Assembly (NCBI GenBank): GCA_973895155.1 | Contig: OZ316896.1 | Coordinates: 1,116,001 to 1,180,000, forward strand | Source of the DNA: Marsupella aquatica | Lineage: Eukaryota; Marchantiophyta | Direction: 5' to 3' | Length of the DNA: 64,000 nt | Shown here: in pieces, positions 20,101 through 31,966 of the stretch | How the letters are laid out: every line of letters begins with the position of its first letter | Numbering within the stretch: position 1 is the first letter of the stretch | The notes under the pieces: generated by a model | Seen by the model: the letters and a program-made list of their open reading frames with translations, nothing else | What the model was told of the DNA's origin: nothing | The model's database searches: none | Program-made: the position numbers and the translations under genes

Positions 20101-20245
20101 AAGAGATTCCACGGTTGCCAACAACTTTGTCGGCATTGTCCCGAACTAATGTGGTAACACAAGGGAAGATATATTGGAGTAAACTGCTCGAAAATCTGCC
20201 CCAACATTCTGCACGCAGACGAAACGCAGCGGAGAGAAAAACTTC
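17190..20245. other. Spacer between MCM6 and SIP with coding-like relics
   Basis: No complete gene is supported. The MCM6 3' UTR presumably occupies the first few hundred bases, and the SIP 3' UTR the last few hundred. Three + strand segments look like former coding DNA but match no family I recognise: about 17341-17460, 17880-18020 (acidic, with DMASVEITIYLGRTLVEVF) and 19085-19290 (helical, EVRESLSFGSEIERLR). A diverged 40-bp repeat, AAACCTAGTCAAGAC plus a related tail, occurs at 17492 and 18360. Confidence 0.45.
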
Positions 20246-21972
20246 TCATTCTGTCTTCTTCTCCTTTGGGACGGGAGGAGGGGAAGGTTTGAAGACGAGC
20301 CTGTAAACGGCTGAAGCTCCCAAAGCTCCTACAAACGGTGTTACCCAGTAAACGTAATAGTGCTCTGGTGTATAATGCTTCTGATTTACGTACGCCCAAC
20401 CAAATGCCTGCCATTGAATGTAAGAGAGTGTGCTTAGTAGTTCAGTCATCACAATGAAACTAAATCTGCATTGCAACTAAGCACACAAAAATGAACCATG
20501 ATGCTAAGGGCTTCGTAACATAAGAATTAAGAACGGACCAACTGAAACAAGCAATACAGTGACACCAACCACTTCACTCTATCAGCTGAGCTCTTTGTTC
20601 GTTACACTATCCAGAACGCAATACTTATATTTGACTCAACACAGATTGACTTAGGACTGCTTGACTGACCAATTGATGAAGCAGGACAAACTCAGGTCGA
20701 AAAAAAATGCTACTGAATGCCCCGACCAAAAACCAAGCAAGCTCCAAAGCAGCCAAAAAAACTATGACCAACTGTTTAGTCTATCCAGAGTGTTGGGGTC
20801 AGGCTCCCAAAGAGCACAGAACGTTGAAGGGTACGGTAAAGCATGAAGAGTAAACCTACGTTGGATGGATTCATTGCTGGTCCAGTGTATGGGGTCCCCA
20901 ACGTGACAAGGACGAGTGTGGCGATGATGATGAGGGCGGTCTTGATGATGCCATTCTTTGGCCCATTGAGAACAACCCACAGGACAATGAGCGTGATGGC
21001 AAACGTTAAGACTCCTTCAGCAATAGCTCCTGTGTGAACATCCACCTTCAGCCTGGGGCCACCAAGAGTATATTTGTACGCTTCCGGCATCACTTCCACT
21101 ATCGACAAGGCTCCTGCTGCAGCTCCAACAGCCTGCACAGATCGGTTCAAACGCGTTAGTCAAAAAATGCGGTAGTCGTGAAAACGCCGTTCTCGTGGTA
21201 GTGTGCTAACTGAGTTGATCAGTGTGTAGTGATGCACTGACTGAGAAGATTGAAAAGAAACCGTTTCTCCGGCCATACTAGAAATGCATCGAGATTAAAT
21301 GTCATGAGGACTTGATTGGTCACTCATAATTAGGTCAGTTAAAGTCAACACTCTCTCCGGACTTGAGAACTCATTCAAGCATTGGTCGTCTCATAATAGG
21401 CTCCGCAGGGACTTCAGACTTATTCTTCATTCCTACTAGTCCTTACCGGCACAAACGTTAAAGCGATTCAGGAACCTATGCGAGCCGACGAAATGGAGGT
21501 TACGCTCAAACTGATGATTCCCACTTTGAAACATGAAGTTTATTATGCTCCCTTTGCATAAAGCACTGAATTGACTTCACTGTCTCGCCACCAAATTTGA
21601 CAACCATATTGAACGACCAATATAATGACAAAGTAAGTAACAGGGACGAAGCGAGGTAGTAGGGGAGCGAGTTCACACCATGGCCGGGAGGCGAATGGCG
21701 AGCGTGAAGAGAGTGTCCTGACCAACACCTGCGGCATAGAAGGCCGTAGGAGCCGTGGGGTTCCAGGAAGCACCACCCAGCATCTTCCCCAGAATCGAAA
21801 ACGTGAAAATGAGCACCACGACGATGCCAACAATGATGGGAGTCCGGTCCCCTTGCCAGTCCAGATACTGGGCTATGACGCTGGACAGAAATCCGAAGCA
21901 CGACGTGCTGAACACCCACAGAAACGACAGCGCCGCATCGGCTATCGTTAGCTTCACGATTCTCGACGACAT
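20246..21972 (-). CDS. SIP1: Small basic intrinsic protein (SIP-type aquaporin)
   Basis: Three exons on the minus strand: 21972-21679, 21132-20860, 20407-20246, joined in phase 0 to give 242 residues, the usual SIP length. The protein has six hydrophobic segments. The first pore motif is NPT (71-73) within GGASWNPTAPTAFYAAGV, typical of SIP1 rather than SIP2. The half-helix after it (AVGAAAGALSIVE) and KVDVHTGAIAEG are classic SIP1 sequence. The second pore motif, in GPAMNPSNAFGWAY, is NPS (186-188) where family members normally have NPA; the codon sits right at an exon end. The tail is short and lysine-rich (PKEKKTE). Family knowledge: SIPs are ER-membrane water or small-solute channels. The start at 21972 is the first true ATG in frame. 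SIP1 rather than SIP2 is inferred from NPT and the tail. Confidence 0.92.
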
Positions 21973-22600
21973 TTTCGCTTCCTCGGCACACAACTAAGCT
22001 CCTCTTCCCTCTTCCCCTCTTCCCTTCTTCCCCTTTCCTCCACACGAAACCAAATTCAACCCAACCCAGCACAATTCTGCTCCTCCCCTCTCCTTCAGCC
22101 GATGAAGAATGTCTGCCACCGCTCTCCTCCACAGTCTCCCTCGCCTTCTATCTATGTGGATTCAGCACCTCAGCAGCAATTTTCGAGGCGAGGCGAGGCG
22201 AGGCGAGAGGAGACGGGCGGAAAGAGAGCGGATTGGAGCCTGTCAATCGATCGAGAGGAGGCGAGAGAGCACCTTGTCCAATGGAGGAGAGCAGACGAGA
22301 GGCAAAGAGCACACGACAGAGAGAGAGAGAGAGAGAGGAAACGCGAGAAGAGCTGCACTCAGTCAGCGTCCTCTCGTCTTCGGGACCAAAAGGCTGCCGA
22401 TCACCAAACAAGGAAAAGATACGTTGATTCTCTCACAAACCGGCCATATCCGGACTGCGAGTTTACAGTGACTTTTTCGTTGGCGCAAGGAATAAAGGGG
22501 AACACTTTTTTTACTAGGCTACTCCCCACCACAATGGGCGTTCTTACAATCATGAACTCCAAACTATTTTTCATACCATACTAGCCTGATAAATCGAGAT
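21973..22600 (-). promoter_or_regulatory. SIP 5' UTR and promoter region, purine/pyrimidine simple repeats
   Basis: Immediately upstream of the SIP ATG lies a CT-rich stretch (22005-22040). Further out are a GGCGA pentanucleotide run (about 22184-22207) and a GA dinucleotide run (about 22317-22338). ORFs through these repeats on both strands are low complexity and are not called. Such runs are common in plant core promoters and leaders; a regulatory role here is inferred. Confidence 0.45.
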
Positions 22601-22668
22601 GACGATAAAAATAGAGATGAAGACAAAAAGAAATCTTGAGATGCTGCATCTTTGTTTTTCACTCTCAC

Positions 22669-22965
22669 TTCTATTTTGTACAGTTTTAAGTACTTTGCCA
22701 CAAAAAGTTTTTAATGGAGAGTGGTTTTTTATTTTCATATTTACAAAAATGTCACCATTTTGTATGTGGATGACAAGTTCACAATGGTAACCAAGTGAAA
22801 GCGTGGCTTATTTGTATTTCTTCTATTTTGTATAGTTTTAAGTACTTTGCCACTAAAGATTTTAATGGACACTGGTGTTTTTTTTCATATTTACAAAAAT
22901 GTCACTTTTGTATGTGGACAAGGTCACAAGGTAACCAAGTGAAAGTGTGGCTTATTTGTAAATAT
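22669..22965. repeat. Tandem duplication, about 150-bp period
   Basis: CTATTTTGTACAGTTTTAAG at 22669 and CTATTTTGTATAGTTTTAAG at about 22822 each start a unit running through TACTTTGCCAC, CATATTTACAAAAATGTCAC, GTAACCAAGTGAAAG and GGCTTATTTGTA. Copy 2 has lost a few short stretches. Confidence 0.85.
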
Positions 22966-23828
22966 AAATAAAACAGTGACAGTATTGTAAAGTAATCAAA
23001 AAGGGAAAAAGTACAATGAAAGGAAAGAAAAAGAGTCCCAAAGAGGACAAACACCTAGCTTGGAAAAAGAAAAGCAAATATAAACCTTAAAATTTGACAA
23101 ATAAAAAGAGAAAACTTAAAAGCTGAATAACATATATTGTGGTCCGGAGGCTTTTGTCATTTGACTCCAGTGCTAGTAATATCTGGAAACGTTTCTCCAG
23201 GCTATTTCAAAGTTTTTCAATGAGAGCAATAATAAAGTATTATACTTGACTTGCACTACTGGACCTGGCTTCACTCTATGAATGAGAGGTTGAGCATTAA
23301 ATATAGGTGTGAATTACTTCCCAGGGTTATCTCTTTGCACAAAGAATGGAATCTTTATTTTTCTTGAATCTAGGATTAGAGTGTCATTGTCGTTCTCTAG
23401 TAGTCACTTTTTGCATGAATGTCGAGTTAAGAATCAAATTGAAGTTATTTCATTGTCCTTTTCTCTTTTGTCATTTGCTCAAGGTTCCACTCATTTCCAC
23501 TTTCATTTATTTACTATTCACTCTTTGAGAAATCCTATATTCTTCCTAACTAAAAAGACTATTTTTCATGATTTGACTCCAAGCCTAATTGAATTTTTTC
23601 CCGTTTTGGTTCAAAATCAAAATATTTAAAACAGAATCGTCTTTCAGATCTTGGATTTTACCTTTTATGCTCAGATTTGTACAATTGTATTCTTGTATAG
23701 ATATCCCTCCAGATTCTTTGGACGACAATTGTTCCCTATGCCACACCTGTACGGGCCATCGCAAGCAGTAGAGGTCACAAAAAACCTTGCAAAAAAACAT
23801 TCCTGATTTATGCCCTCTCATTAGTGTC

Positions 23829-23900
23829 TTGGCCCAATCTCCCTTTTAACGGCCCAATCTCCCTTTTAACTTGGCCCAATCTCCCTTTTAACTTGGTCCA
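23829..23900. repeat. Three-copy 20- to 22-bp direct repeat
   Basis: GGCCCAATCTCCCTTTTAAC is repeated three times head-to-tail, two copies preceded by TT, followed by a partial fourth (TTGGTCCAATC). There are no spacers, so it is not a CRISPR-like array. Confidence 0.85.
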
Positions 23901-24539
23901 ATCAATGTTTCTGCTTGCATTCTCACTTTCATCTATGTCCCTTTTGAGCCGGCCCTTGAGGCCTCGAGTATAGCTTTGAATTGTGATTATATATATTTAT
24001 AGATTGCTATATAATGTGCATTCTATGGCATAGTACGTTATTTATAGGTTATGATTTGTATTGAGTCAAAAGATAGAGTCACGGCTGCCACGAGGAACAA
24101 GGGACTTTGATTCATGAAAAAAATTCACTCTAGTACTAACTATGTTTTATTCTGCCTCTCGTTTCCTCACACTTAATGAAAAACCCAAATTTCATGCAAG
24201 TCCACATTGTACTTTGTTTAGTACCAACAGACAGGTATTGGACAAACCTTAAAATGACTGTTTACCAAGTTAGGAACAAGTAGAGTACAATCGCAAAATG
24301 CCCTTGAGGTGCATATGGTGACTGAGCATTCTCTTCCATAAAGTTCATAGATATACAAAGAGAAATATCTTACACAAATTCCAGTAGATAGTAATGTCCT
24401 GGTAATGGGCATTGTGGAGCACAAAACCCCACCAAAACAAGTGCTTTTGCTCAAGTTTTGAGGGGCCATTAATTTCCATAATGCACATAAGTTGATTTGT
24501 TTGAAATTAATTTTAGTAAAAGGAGAGGAGAAGTTTTAT

Positions 24540-25200
24540 GCTCTGATCCATTCTGGGTTGTGCATCCAAATCTGAACTGTGACTTATGTTGCGGGTTCTG
24601 TATGCGAGGTGCTTCAGTGGAACGCTTTTTGGTGTGAATTCTGGGCTGATTGCTAAACTGGACTCAGCAGTAGGGGAGGAGTATATTCATTCTATTTGCA
24701 TCATTCTTCTTTTTATATCAGGTCTTGCGTTCATTGTGGCTGGGACGAAATGAGCACATGTTTCTTCACGGGACCAAAAACAAGTATGATGTTATAGTCA
24801 TGTTGTTGGAGGCTGCTGACCACATTTAGGGAGTGAGTGCGAGCTTACATTCAGGCAGTAAACTCACTCGGCTGCTCAAGGCCAAGTAATACATTGATGC
24901 TGAACAAGTTGAGTGGCTGCGGTTTTTGGAAATTTATGGTCATTGTTAGTTGGTTCACAGGATGACTGGAGCATGGTAGGCTTGTCACTGGTTATGGTAC
25001 TTAGGGACCATGGCTTGATTTTCAGATTGAGTGGGTCCCTATCCTTTCATTGCTTTGCTTTGGTGGTCTGATTCTGTTGTTGTGAATGATGTGCCCTTTT
25101 TGGCTGTTTGTGCTTGTGGACTCGTTTACTTTCTCTTATATGTGGAGTTCACACCTACTAATTTTCATAGGCAATAAGAGTTTTCTGACAAAATAAATAA
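24540..25200 (+). mobile_element. Possible LINE relic (degenerate)
   Basis: One frame near 24722 reads VLRSLWLGRNEHMFLHG, resembling the W...RN..F segment seen downstream of reverse transcriptase in plant LINEs. It is followed by in-frame stops, and no RT catalytic motif is visible. The call rests on this short likeness only. Confidence 0.25.
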
Positions 25201-25299
25201 TTCTGGGCTGGGCATTCTTCTCAATAAAGCACATGAACTCTAGAACTCAGAGGTTGCAGGTACAAATCCCTCTCGACATGCAAAGGATGTGAAGGGTAT

Positions 25300-25530
25300 G
25301 CATGAGTGGGGTGCAGTGGTGGGAGAGCTGGTTTTTCTTAGTCCATGCCCACTTTGGGACCCGAGTTCAACCCTCTCTCCCTCCTGGTAGAGTCCCTGTG
25401 GATTCCTGGGTATAGTCCCCTTGTGGTTACTCCGCAGAGGGCATCTTCAAAGGAAATTGTCTATCCTCTGTTAGATGGGTCTCTTTTGGTTTCAAGGCAA
25501 AAAAATACATAGAAGCACATAAACTCAGGG
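25300..25530 (+). mobile_element. Candidate tRNA-derived SINE
   Basis: GCAGTGGTGGGAGAGCTGG at 25312-25330 resembles a tRNA-derived A box (CAGTGGTAGAGC in many tRNAs). GTTCAACCC at 25365-25373 fits the B-box pattern GWTCRANNC about 45 bp further on. The segment ends in an A-rich stretch. A second B-box-like GGTACAAATCCC lies at about 25259. No target-site duplication was identified, so the boundaries are approximate. Confidence 0.35.
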
Positions 25531-25612
25531 CATCTTCAAAGGAAATTGTCTATCCTCTTAGATGGGTCTCCTTTTGGTTTCGAGGCAAAAAAATATAGAA
25601 GCACATAAACTT
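25437..25612. repeat. Tandem duplication, about 90-bp period
   Basis: GGGCATCTTCAAAGGAAATT begins both copies (about 25439 and 25528). Each continues through GTCTATCCTCT, TTTTGGTTTC and GGCAAAAAAATA to AGAAGCACATAAACT. Copy 2 differs by small deletions. Confidence 0.9.
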
Positions 25613-25730
25613 ACAGAGAGAAAACTCACGAAGTGCATTATTTACGAATGGAGTGCAACAGAGCCCCCACTTTTGTGATAAACAAGCTTTTAGCTATAAG
25701 GGCATCACACTCCACGATACTTTGATGCGT

Positions 25731-25792
25731 CCATGCGGGAGCCGTGGAAGAGATTGATTTTCCATGCGGGAGCCGTGGAAGAGATTGATTTT
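25731..25792. repeat. Perfect 31-bp tandem duplication
   Basis: CCATGCGGGAGCCGTGGAAG plus AGATTGATTTT occurs at 25731-25761 and immediately again at 25762-25792 with no differences. Confidence 0.95.
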
Positions 25793-25935
25793 AATCATGC
25801 AATTTTTTGCTCTCAGATTTGTCAAACATCCCCACTGACAAGGACGAGAGAGGACTCAACTCGTTGACTGAAGGTGTCCGACAATGATTCCTGGCCAAAA
25901 ATCGGCTTTCAATCCCCACTTACCTCTCCGACTGC

Positions 25936-26480
25936 ATGCTGTGCATGAGCGGAAACGTGTCAAAGAAGATGTTTGGAGAGCATCAATTTGCTTCACCATG
26001 GCTCCAGATACGCAGGTTATCGACGATACAAGGACTCAGCCCTTTCAGTGAAGTCTGTGACTGTTCAATCTACAGCAGAGCCAGAGCCAGAGCCAGAGGA
26101 GGATGCTCCAAACTCGTTGAGAAGTAAGTTCTTCTTGAATGGAGTGCAGGCAGGAAAAAGCTCGCCTTCCCTGTGAATCCCGCATCTAATTCAGAATTGG
26201 ATGAGGTGGATACGGAAGAATGTTTTTTGTCCTGCTTCAATTATGGAGAATGAATGCTGCTGCTGATGCCTTCCTGCCATCGAGAGAGATTTGTAGATTA
26301 CAAATGACGGTTCAATTCATCGGATTGATTACGTTTCTTTTGTTTTTAATCTATAACCCAAACAAAAAGCTATAAGTCAAACTATCAAAGACGGGAATAA
26401 GGAATGGTCGGTTGACGTTGATGAGCTGGGCCAGACATTTAGGCTCAATTCGAAAGATGATCACGGGTAGGTTGAACCTT
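25936..26480 (+). other. Possible orphan exons, unidentified
   Basis: An ATG at 25973 opens a frame ending in an acidic stretch (STAEPEPEPEEDAPNSLR) directly followed by a good donor, AAGTAAGT, at about 26102. About 300 bp on, after a CAAAG, a frame reads NKEWSVDVDELGQTFRLNS before a TAG at about 26468. Together they could be two exons of a small gene. I do not recognise the product, and the junction phase is not established. Confidence 0.2.
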
Positions 26481-28526
26481 CCGCGACTTGAGCCTGATTA
26501 TCATTTTCCGAGCCACTTTCAGAATGGACCTGGGATGATTTGAGGTTTACTGCACTGTATATAATACATTTCACAATTCTCATATGAACATAATGTACTC
26601 TCCAATATCCTTCAATCTGGTCTTTCTTGAGCCTGTCAGAGTCTTGTTAATGTTTTTTGGATACTAGCTTAGAAGCCTGACCATATGTTTACTTAGCTCG
26701 GTCGACCAACCTTTGCTGATTGAGAAACCTAGCCAGTTACTGAAGGACCAGCTCTCAAAAATTCGGTCCAGCCATGGCTTTCAGAACAAATAAATACTTA
26801 GATCAGCCCTGATTGATTTTGGTCACTGACGATTTTTGTCACTGCTAGTACCACCGGAGCTTATAATACGAACAATTATTAAGGCATCGAGCATCTATGC
26901 GAATTTTCCCTTTGCAAACCCAAAGGCTCACGCATGACCGTTTACTGAGCTGCAGGAGTTCGGAAATCCAGAAAAGCCAGGCAAGGGCAACCTGAGCTGG
27001 GACAAAAAGACCACTTTGATCATGTGTCGACAACTGAAGTGATTCGACGTTCTTGTTGATATACATTGTCCAATGCGGGTTTTTTCTCGCCGATCTACCT
27101 CTCTTTTATTCCCAACGACAACCACTCACAAAATCTTTCATACCATATTCGTTCAACTTTAAGTTCAATAGCCAGGTCGTGATCTCAACTAAGCATGGTG
27201 TTCAATGCTCATACAATTGTTTTGCTTTCATGGTTTATCTTTACACCTTAAAAGCTGTGAATTGGACTTCGATGTGACCACATTGTGAAATTGCGAGAAG
27301 TTGCCAAAATTAAGCAGGTCACTCCGAGAATGTGAAAATAATGCGTACTCCTGAAGAAAAGTCAAAATGAAACATATGCATGCACTGGGCAAACAGCAAA
27401 CTGCTCTTCCCAAATGTAACAGCGAATTGTTCCGGATTTGGAATAGGAAAACAGGACGTACCGCCGGGTCATCTACAGTAAATGCTAAGTTCTTCCAGAT
27501 TACGCGTAATTTCGACTAAACTCTAAGATTCATATGACTGTGCATCATCTGCCAGCGGATCAAATGAATGAGAACTGGACAAAATCTCATCTGAACGGAC
27601 AAAGATGGCATCGTCGGCGTTGGTGTCGGTCCATCTGCATGGCCTACGCCGGAGTCTGTTGCGCTAGCCAATGCGAGAGAGATTCTAGGGATCGATGGAG
27701 ACACGGCGCCACTTTATTTCTGTAATAAAATCTTGGCTCTCTTTACGCCAAAAGCAAGTTGTGACAAGTGAAAGGAATCTATATATTAAGTATTGGAAGA
27801 CAGGATTCTCTCTCAGTCGGGATTCTCGTTGGTGAAGAATAGGACTCAACGGTACAGCTAATCTCAATTGCTGTTTGTAGCTCGCTGCGCACGAATATAA
27901 GGAGGCCCGGGATTGATGAAATCGGGAAGCCCCGGCAATAATATGCAATCCTAATCAGCAAAATTTCCATCTACCGTCATTGCAACGGACATGTAAGTGT
28001 CAAGAAGTTACTACGAGGATCACTTCCTTGAAAATACGACATTTGATCGCATGGGGGATATAAAGCAAGGAAAAGATCTGTCGAGTCTACCTGCGTCATC
28101 GTCCCTGATCGATGTACTCATGTACAGTAGCTTCTCTCTTCGTAGCAGTACACTCTGGCCAATCTGTCTGAATTTCTCGATGAATTTGCTACAATTGCTT
28201 ATTTCTATGGTACACTGACCAATGATGTTATTCTTATGGTGGCTCTATCGTGATACGAGCCGAGATTCCAGATAGGTGATCGAGCTTGGGAGATCTACAT
28301 TCGGCGAAGAAGCTTCACCTTCGCCACAAAATCAATTCGAGGAGTGTTTCCCAGCCGATAACGGCTGTCCAACAATGTTATGATACAAGGACACTATTTT
28401 GCTGTCTATCTTGGAAAGACACTGGACGAATGATATCGTCGCTTCTTGCATCGTTCCTGGATGTCACCGAATTTGATCATGCCATCCTGTGATTCATTTC
28501 CTGTAGGGGCTAGTGCGCGGCATTAA
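26481..28526. other. Spacer downstream of the PIN gene
   Basis: It contains only short unsupported ORFs. The right end, up to 28526, probably includes the PIN-like gene's 3' UTR on the minus strand. I see no conserved motif or RNA gene. Confidence 0.45.
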
Positions 28527-31500
28527 TCAAACTGCACCCAGAGCGAGGTAGTAGACGATGACGATCGGAATGAACACAATCAGCTGGAAGACCACTCTGT
28601 TTCCCCCACATAACCCCAAATATTGTGTCAGCGTCGTGTTCTAGGTCTACATTCAAGAGAATCTCATGAAGAGCAGGCAACTGGCATGTCAAAAACTCTG
28701 GAAGGTTGTGTACTATGCAGAGAATTTCCAAACGATCCCCAAATGAGTACATGAGCATGTAATTTGTAAATCAGTCGACTACTAATGCTTCAAATTGAGT
28801 GACGGAGAGTCAGGATTGGAGTCCCGAACAGAGTACATACGCTGTGGAAAATTCGTTTACGTCCACATTATATTCTTTCGCGAGGACGAAACTTATAACA
28901 CCTTGCGGGAGGACGGCCTGGAAAGGCATTTCAGTCAAATGTTAAGAAAACAATCGGGCCCTTCTTAACTTCAAATATGCGTTTATGGATGTGTTAGTAT
29001 TTTCTCCCAAACTCCTAAGCCTCCGAGATCTAGAATCTGACGTTGCTGTAGAATGCCATGTCATAAAGGGTGCGAGAATCTGCTTCTGAGATGAAAAAAA
29101 CAGTTTAATTAGGATTATGATGATTGGTGATATCAAACACTTACTTGCAGAACGGCGAATCGATAGCTATCTCCCTTTAGTCTAAACGCCAGAGCAGTGA
29201 CTATCATGATGAAAGGACCAACAATGAAGCGAAAGAACATCCCATTAGCCATCTTTTTGTAGCCGCATGCTACTAGCCTTCCGGACATCGCCCACGTCAT
29301 TCCTGCGTTGTCACATTTTCTGCTTTATCAACATCTAGAAGGTCTAAGCTACAGGTGTCAACGAAGGCTAAGTTGTCTCCTCTTCTAGACTTGTAATAAT
29401 CTAACTGCCTTTAAAGTCTCATGAGAACCTACATTAAACAATCGGCAATAGTTTGACATCGTACATTCTGTTTGTGACGGACACAATGAACATCACCTGG
29501 TCAGAACTCCACAACAGGTTTCAAAGTATTTGGAATTGAACATGGAAGTCTAGTTTTGGAATTCATCGCCAAGAATTCGTTTGAAAGACCGAGTTGCAGC
29601 CAATGCTATCAGTCATGAACAGAGCGAGTTTGAAGAATACTCTAAATTCGCCTATCAGTAAAAATGCCATTCTTCATGAGTTCCGCCGACCCACCCCACA
29701 TTAGGGAGCCGGGTATGATTGACTGAAGAGCAATGCAAGGACGACCTTGAGACAAATAATCCAGATCGTCACAAAACGTACCGAGGATGAAGACGGCCAT
29801 CCCAACGGCTCCGCCGCTTATGAGCTCTAAAGAGGTCTGCACGTAGTACGGCATTCTCCAGTTGTATCTGCAGCCGATTTGACGGAAGTAAAGCACATGT
29901 CAAAAAGTATGCCTATATATCTAATTCGATGCTGGAGATGAACGACTCAATCATAGACAACCAGTACAATTGAAAGGCTGGGCTACATGCAATTACTACA
30001 TTTTTTTCGATCCTGGAGATGACCGACTCAATCATAGACAACCAGTCCAATTGAAAGACTGGGCTGCATGCAATTACTACATTTTTTTTCTCTTGCGAGG
30101 TGCTGATCGGTTTGGCTGAGGAGAAGTCTAGAGCAGTTTTTGTTCGAGCTTCCCAATCATTGGGTGATTTGACCAAAAACTACTCATTCTCGTCTCGAAT
30201 TTCTGAAATTTCTGAAAGCCATCCTGTCAGTGACCGACCCAGACTGGGAGGTCCTTGCGTTTGCAACTATTGTCGAGCGCTGAGATTATTGACCCAAAAG
30301 AATATTATTGACCCAAAGCAATGCTTCGAGATTGCGCGAGATTGCGGAACTTACTTGTACGCGAACAACGCATAGACGAAGCCCAGCAAGCTCGAGAAGG
30401 TCAGCGGTACGTATTTTAGCCGATTAAACGCTTTATAGAACACCAATGTCCAGAACGGGACCAACTTGATTCTCCGCTTCTGTGGCCTCCCCGGCGCTTC
30501 TGGATCAACTACCCCAACTATGCCAGAAATGTTTTTTTCTGTCTTTGTGTCGCCTTGATCTTCGTCTTCATCAACTTTCGGATCTCTGCCGTTTGGCGGC
30601 TCCCCACTTATCAGGGAGAATGGGTCGTACGATCTATCATGAGCATCTGCATCAATGTGAAGGCCAATGCAAGGTTAGTAGACCATCGATCAGCAAGGTG
30701 AGCCGATTTAATTACTGTAAAATTTGAAACCTTGCCCACCAGCGGTCCTCAGCCAAATTCCAACAGATAATTCCAACGCTCGTAGCGTTATCATTAACGA
30801 TCTTGCTCGAATTCCTATCTACAAAGCATGCATTCCATTTCTTCTGATGTATATGTATTTAGGCTAGGATGCATCCATCATAGAATGAGATAATTCAATG
30901 TCAGATACAAGACCCCAAACAGGCTATGAGGTCAGGGTAGAGTAATTTAATCAGTTCATGGGAATGGGATCACCAGTTCACTCACCATCAGAACAAGGAA
31001 ATTCTTCCATCGAGGTGCCCTCGTCCACTTTCGAAATGAATCTGTTGAGGGTGAAACTGTCCGCCACTTTCGAGTCTGAAATTCGAGCAGGGGCGGATAA
31101 CGTTCGCTCGAGCAGAGCAGAAGGTAGATTTGCAAAATGATGAACGACACTACTTTCCGCCTCGTGTGGTTTACTACCATCATCATGTCCTGCGACGACG
31201 ATGGAGACAGTCCCCGACGACTTGTGCGACGATATACCGAGCTGCTGCTCCTGTTGCAACTGCCACTGCAAATCGGCCTTTGCATCTTCTGCATCCGCCT
31301 GGGCGTGCATCTCGATCAGCACAATGCGCGTTTCGTATAAGGCAATGGTCAAATTGTACCAAAGTACTATCTGCACGAAGATAATGGTCACCACTTTCCC
31401 GTGAATATTGTCTCCATACAATGGATCCAATAGAGCATCACCGATTAGCACAGTGTTCGGGAGAGTGGCCAGCATGAAGAAACTGATCAAGTGATCAATT

Positions 31501-31787
31501 TTGCCGTTCTTGGCATACGCCCAGTACAAGATTCCTATTATCAATGCCACCATCTTTTGCAGAATGTCAGCTCCCACAAGCCGGAGGCTGATTTGGTACG
31601 GGTCATTGAAAGCTACAAGATGAAACGCGTACGCAGGGATTCCCATGATTGCGAGGAATCGAGAAATTCCCGGTGCGTGCACTGGTAGAATGAACTTGTA
31701 TCTGTAGAGGAACCATCCGAGAAAAACAATCACATACACGGGGATGATGTGCTCGATCAAGCTCCAAAATTCCTTTCCTGTCAACAT
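28527..31787 (-). CDS. PIN: PIN-family auxin efflux carrier, short-loop and divergent
   Basis: Six minus-strand exons: 31787-30986, 30646-30355, 29867-29782, 29302-29145, 28917-28841, 28596-28527. They total 1485 nt, 494 residues, ending with TGA at 28527-28529. The start is the ATG at 31787 (MLTGKEFWSL, like MITGxDxY in canonical PINs). The N-terminal transmembrane bundle (about 10-155) includes LPNT at 109-112, the first helix-crossover motif. A hydrophilic loop spans about 160-335. The C-terminal bundle holds a second crossover, LPQGVISFVLAKEYN (449-463), and ends VYYLALGAV. The loop is about half the length of canonical plasma-membrane PINs, and the NPNxY sorting motif is replaced by NRLKY (342-346). 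Role by family: auxin export or ER-to-cytosol auxin transport. Which membrane it uses cannot be told from sequence; the short loop leans toward a non-canonical type. Confidence 0.93.
29925..30083. repeat. Tandem duplication inside a PIN intron
   Basis: CTGGAGATGAACGACTCAAT (from about 29932) and CTGGAGATGACCGACTCAAT (from about 30014) begin units continuing through CATAGACAACCAGT, CAATTGAAAG, CTGGGCT and TGCAATTACTACATTTTTTT. The period is about 82 bp, with a handful of substitutions. It lies in the intron between exons 2 and 3. Confidence 0.9.
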
Positions 31788-31966
31788 TTTTGCCAACTTC
31801 AGAACACTGTTTAATGTGCTAGTTAGCTACAGACTGAACAACTCCTTACAGCGACCCCGACTAACTATCTACTATTACACTAGTCGGTTGGTTCAATTTG
31901 CTCCTCGACTTCAAGCCCCGCTTCTAGCTTGAAAGTTACATGTCAACATTGTCAGGCCTTCCTCGT

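Larger units (their letters stand above)
22601..25930. other. Repeat-rich spacer
   Basis: No host gene is supported. The interval is AT-rich and dominated by tandem duplications (22669-22965, 23829-23900, 25437-25612, 25731-25792), a SINE-like segment and a possible LINE relic, each listed separately. Confidence 0.5.

Noticed and set aside
22102-22584. Long overlapping ORFs on both strands upstream of SIP
   Set aside because: They are generated by GGCGA and GA simple repeats. Their products are Arg/Glu/Ser-rich low complexity with no domain.
23829-23900. CRISPR-like direct repeats
   Set aside because: The units are contiguous with no unique spacers, and the context is a plant nuclear genome. 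It is a small tandem repeat.
30978-31404. Plus-strand ORFs within PIN exon 1
   Set aside because: They are antisense to a well-conserved PIN exon.
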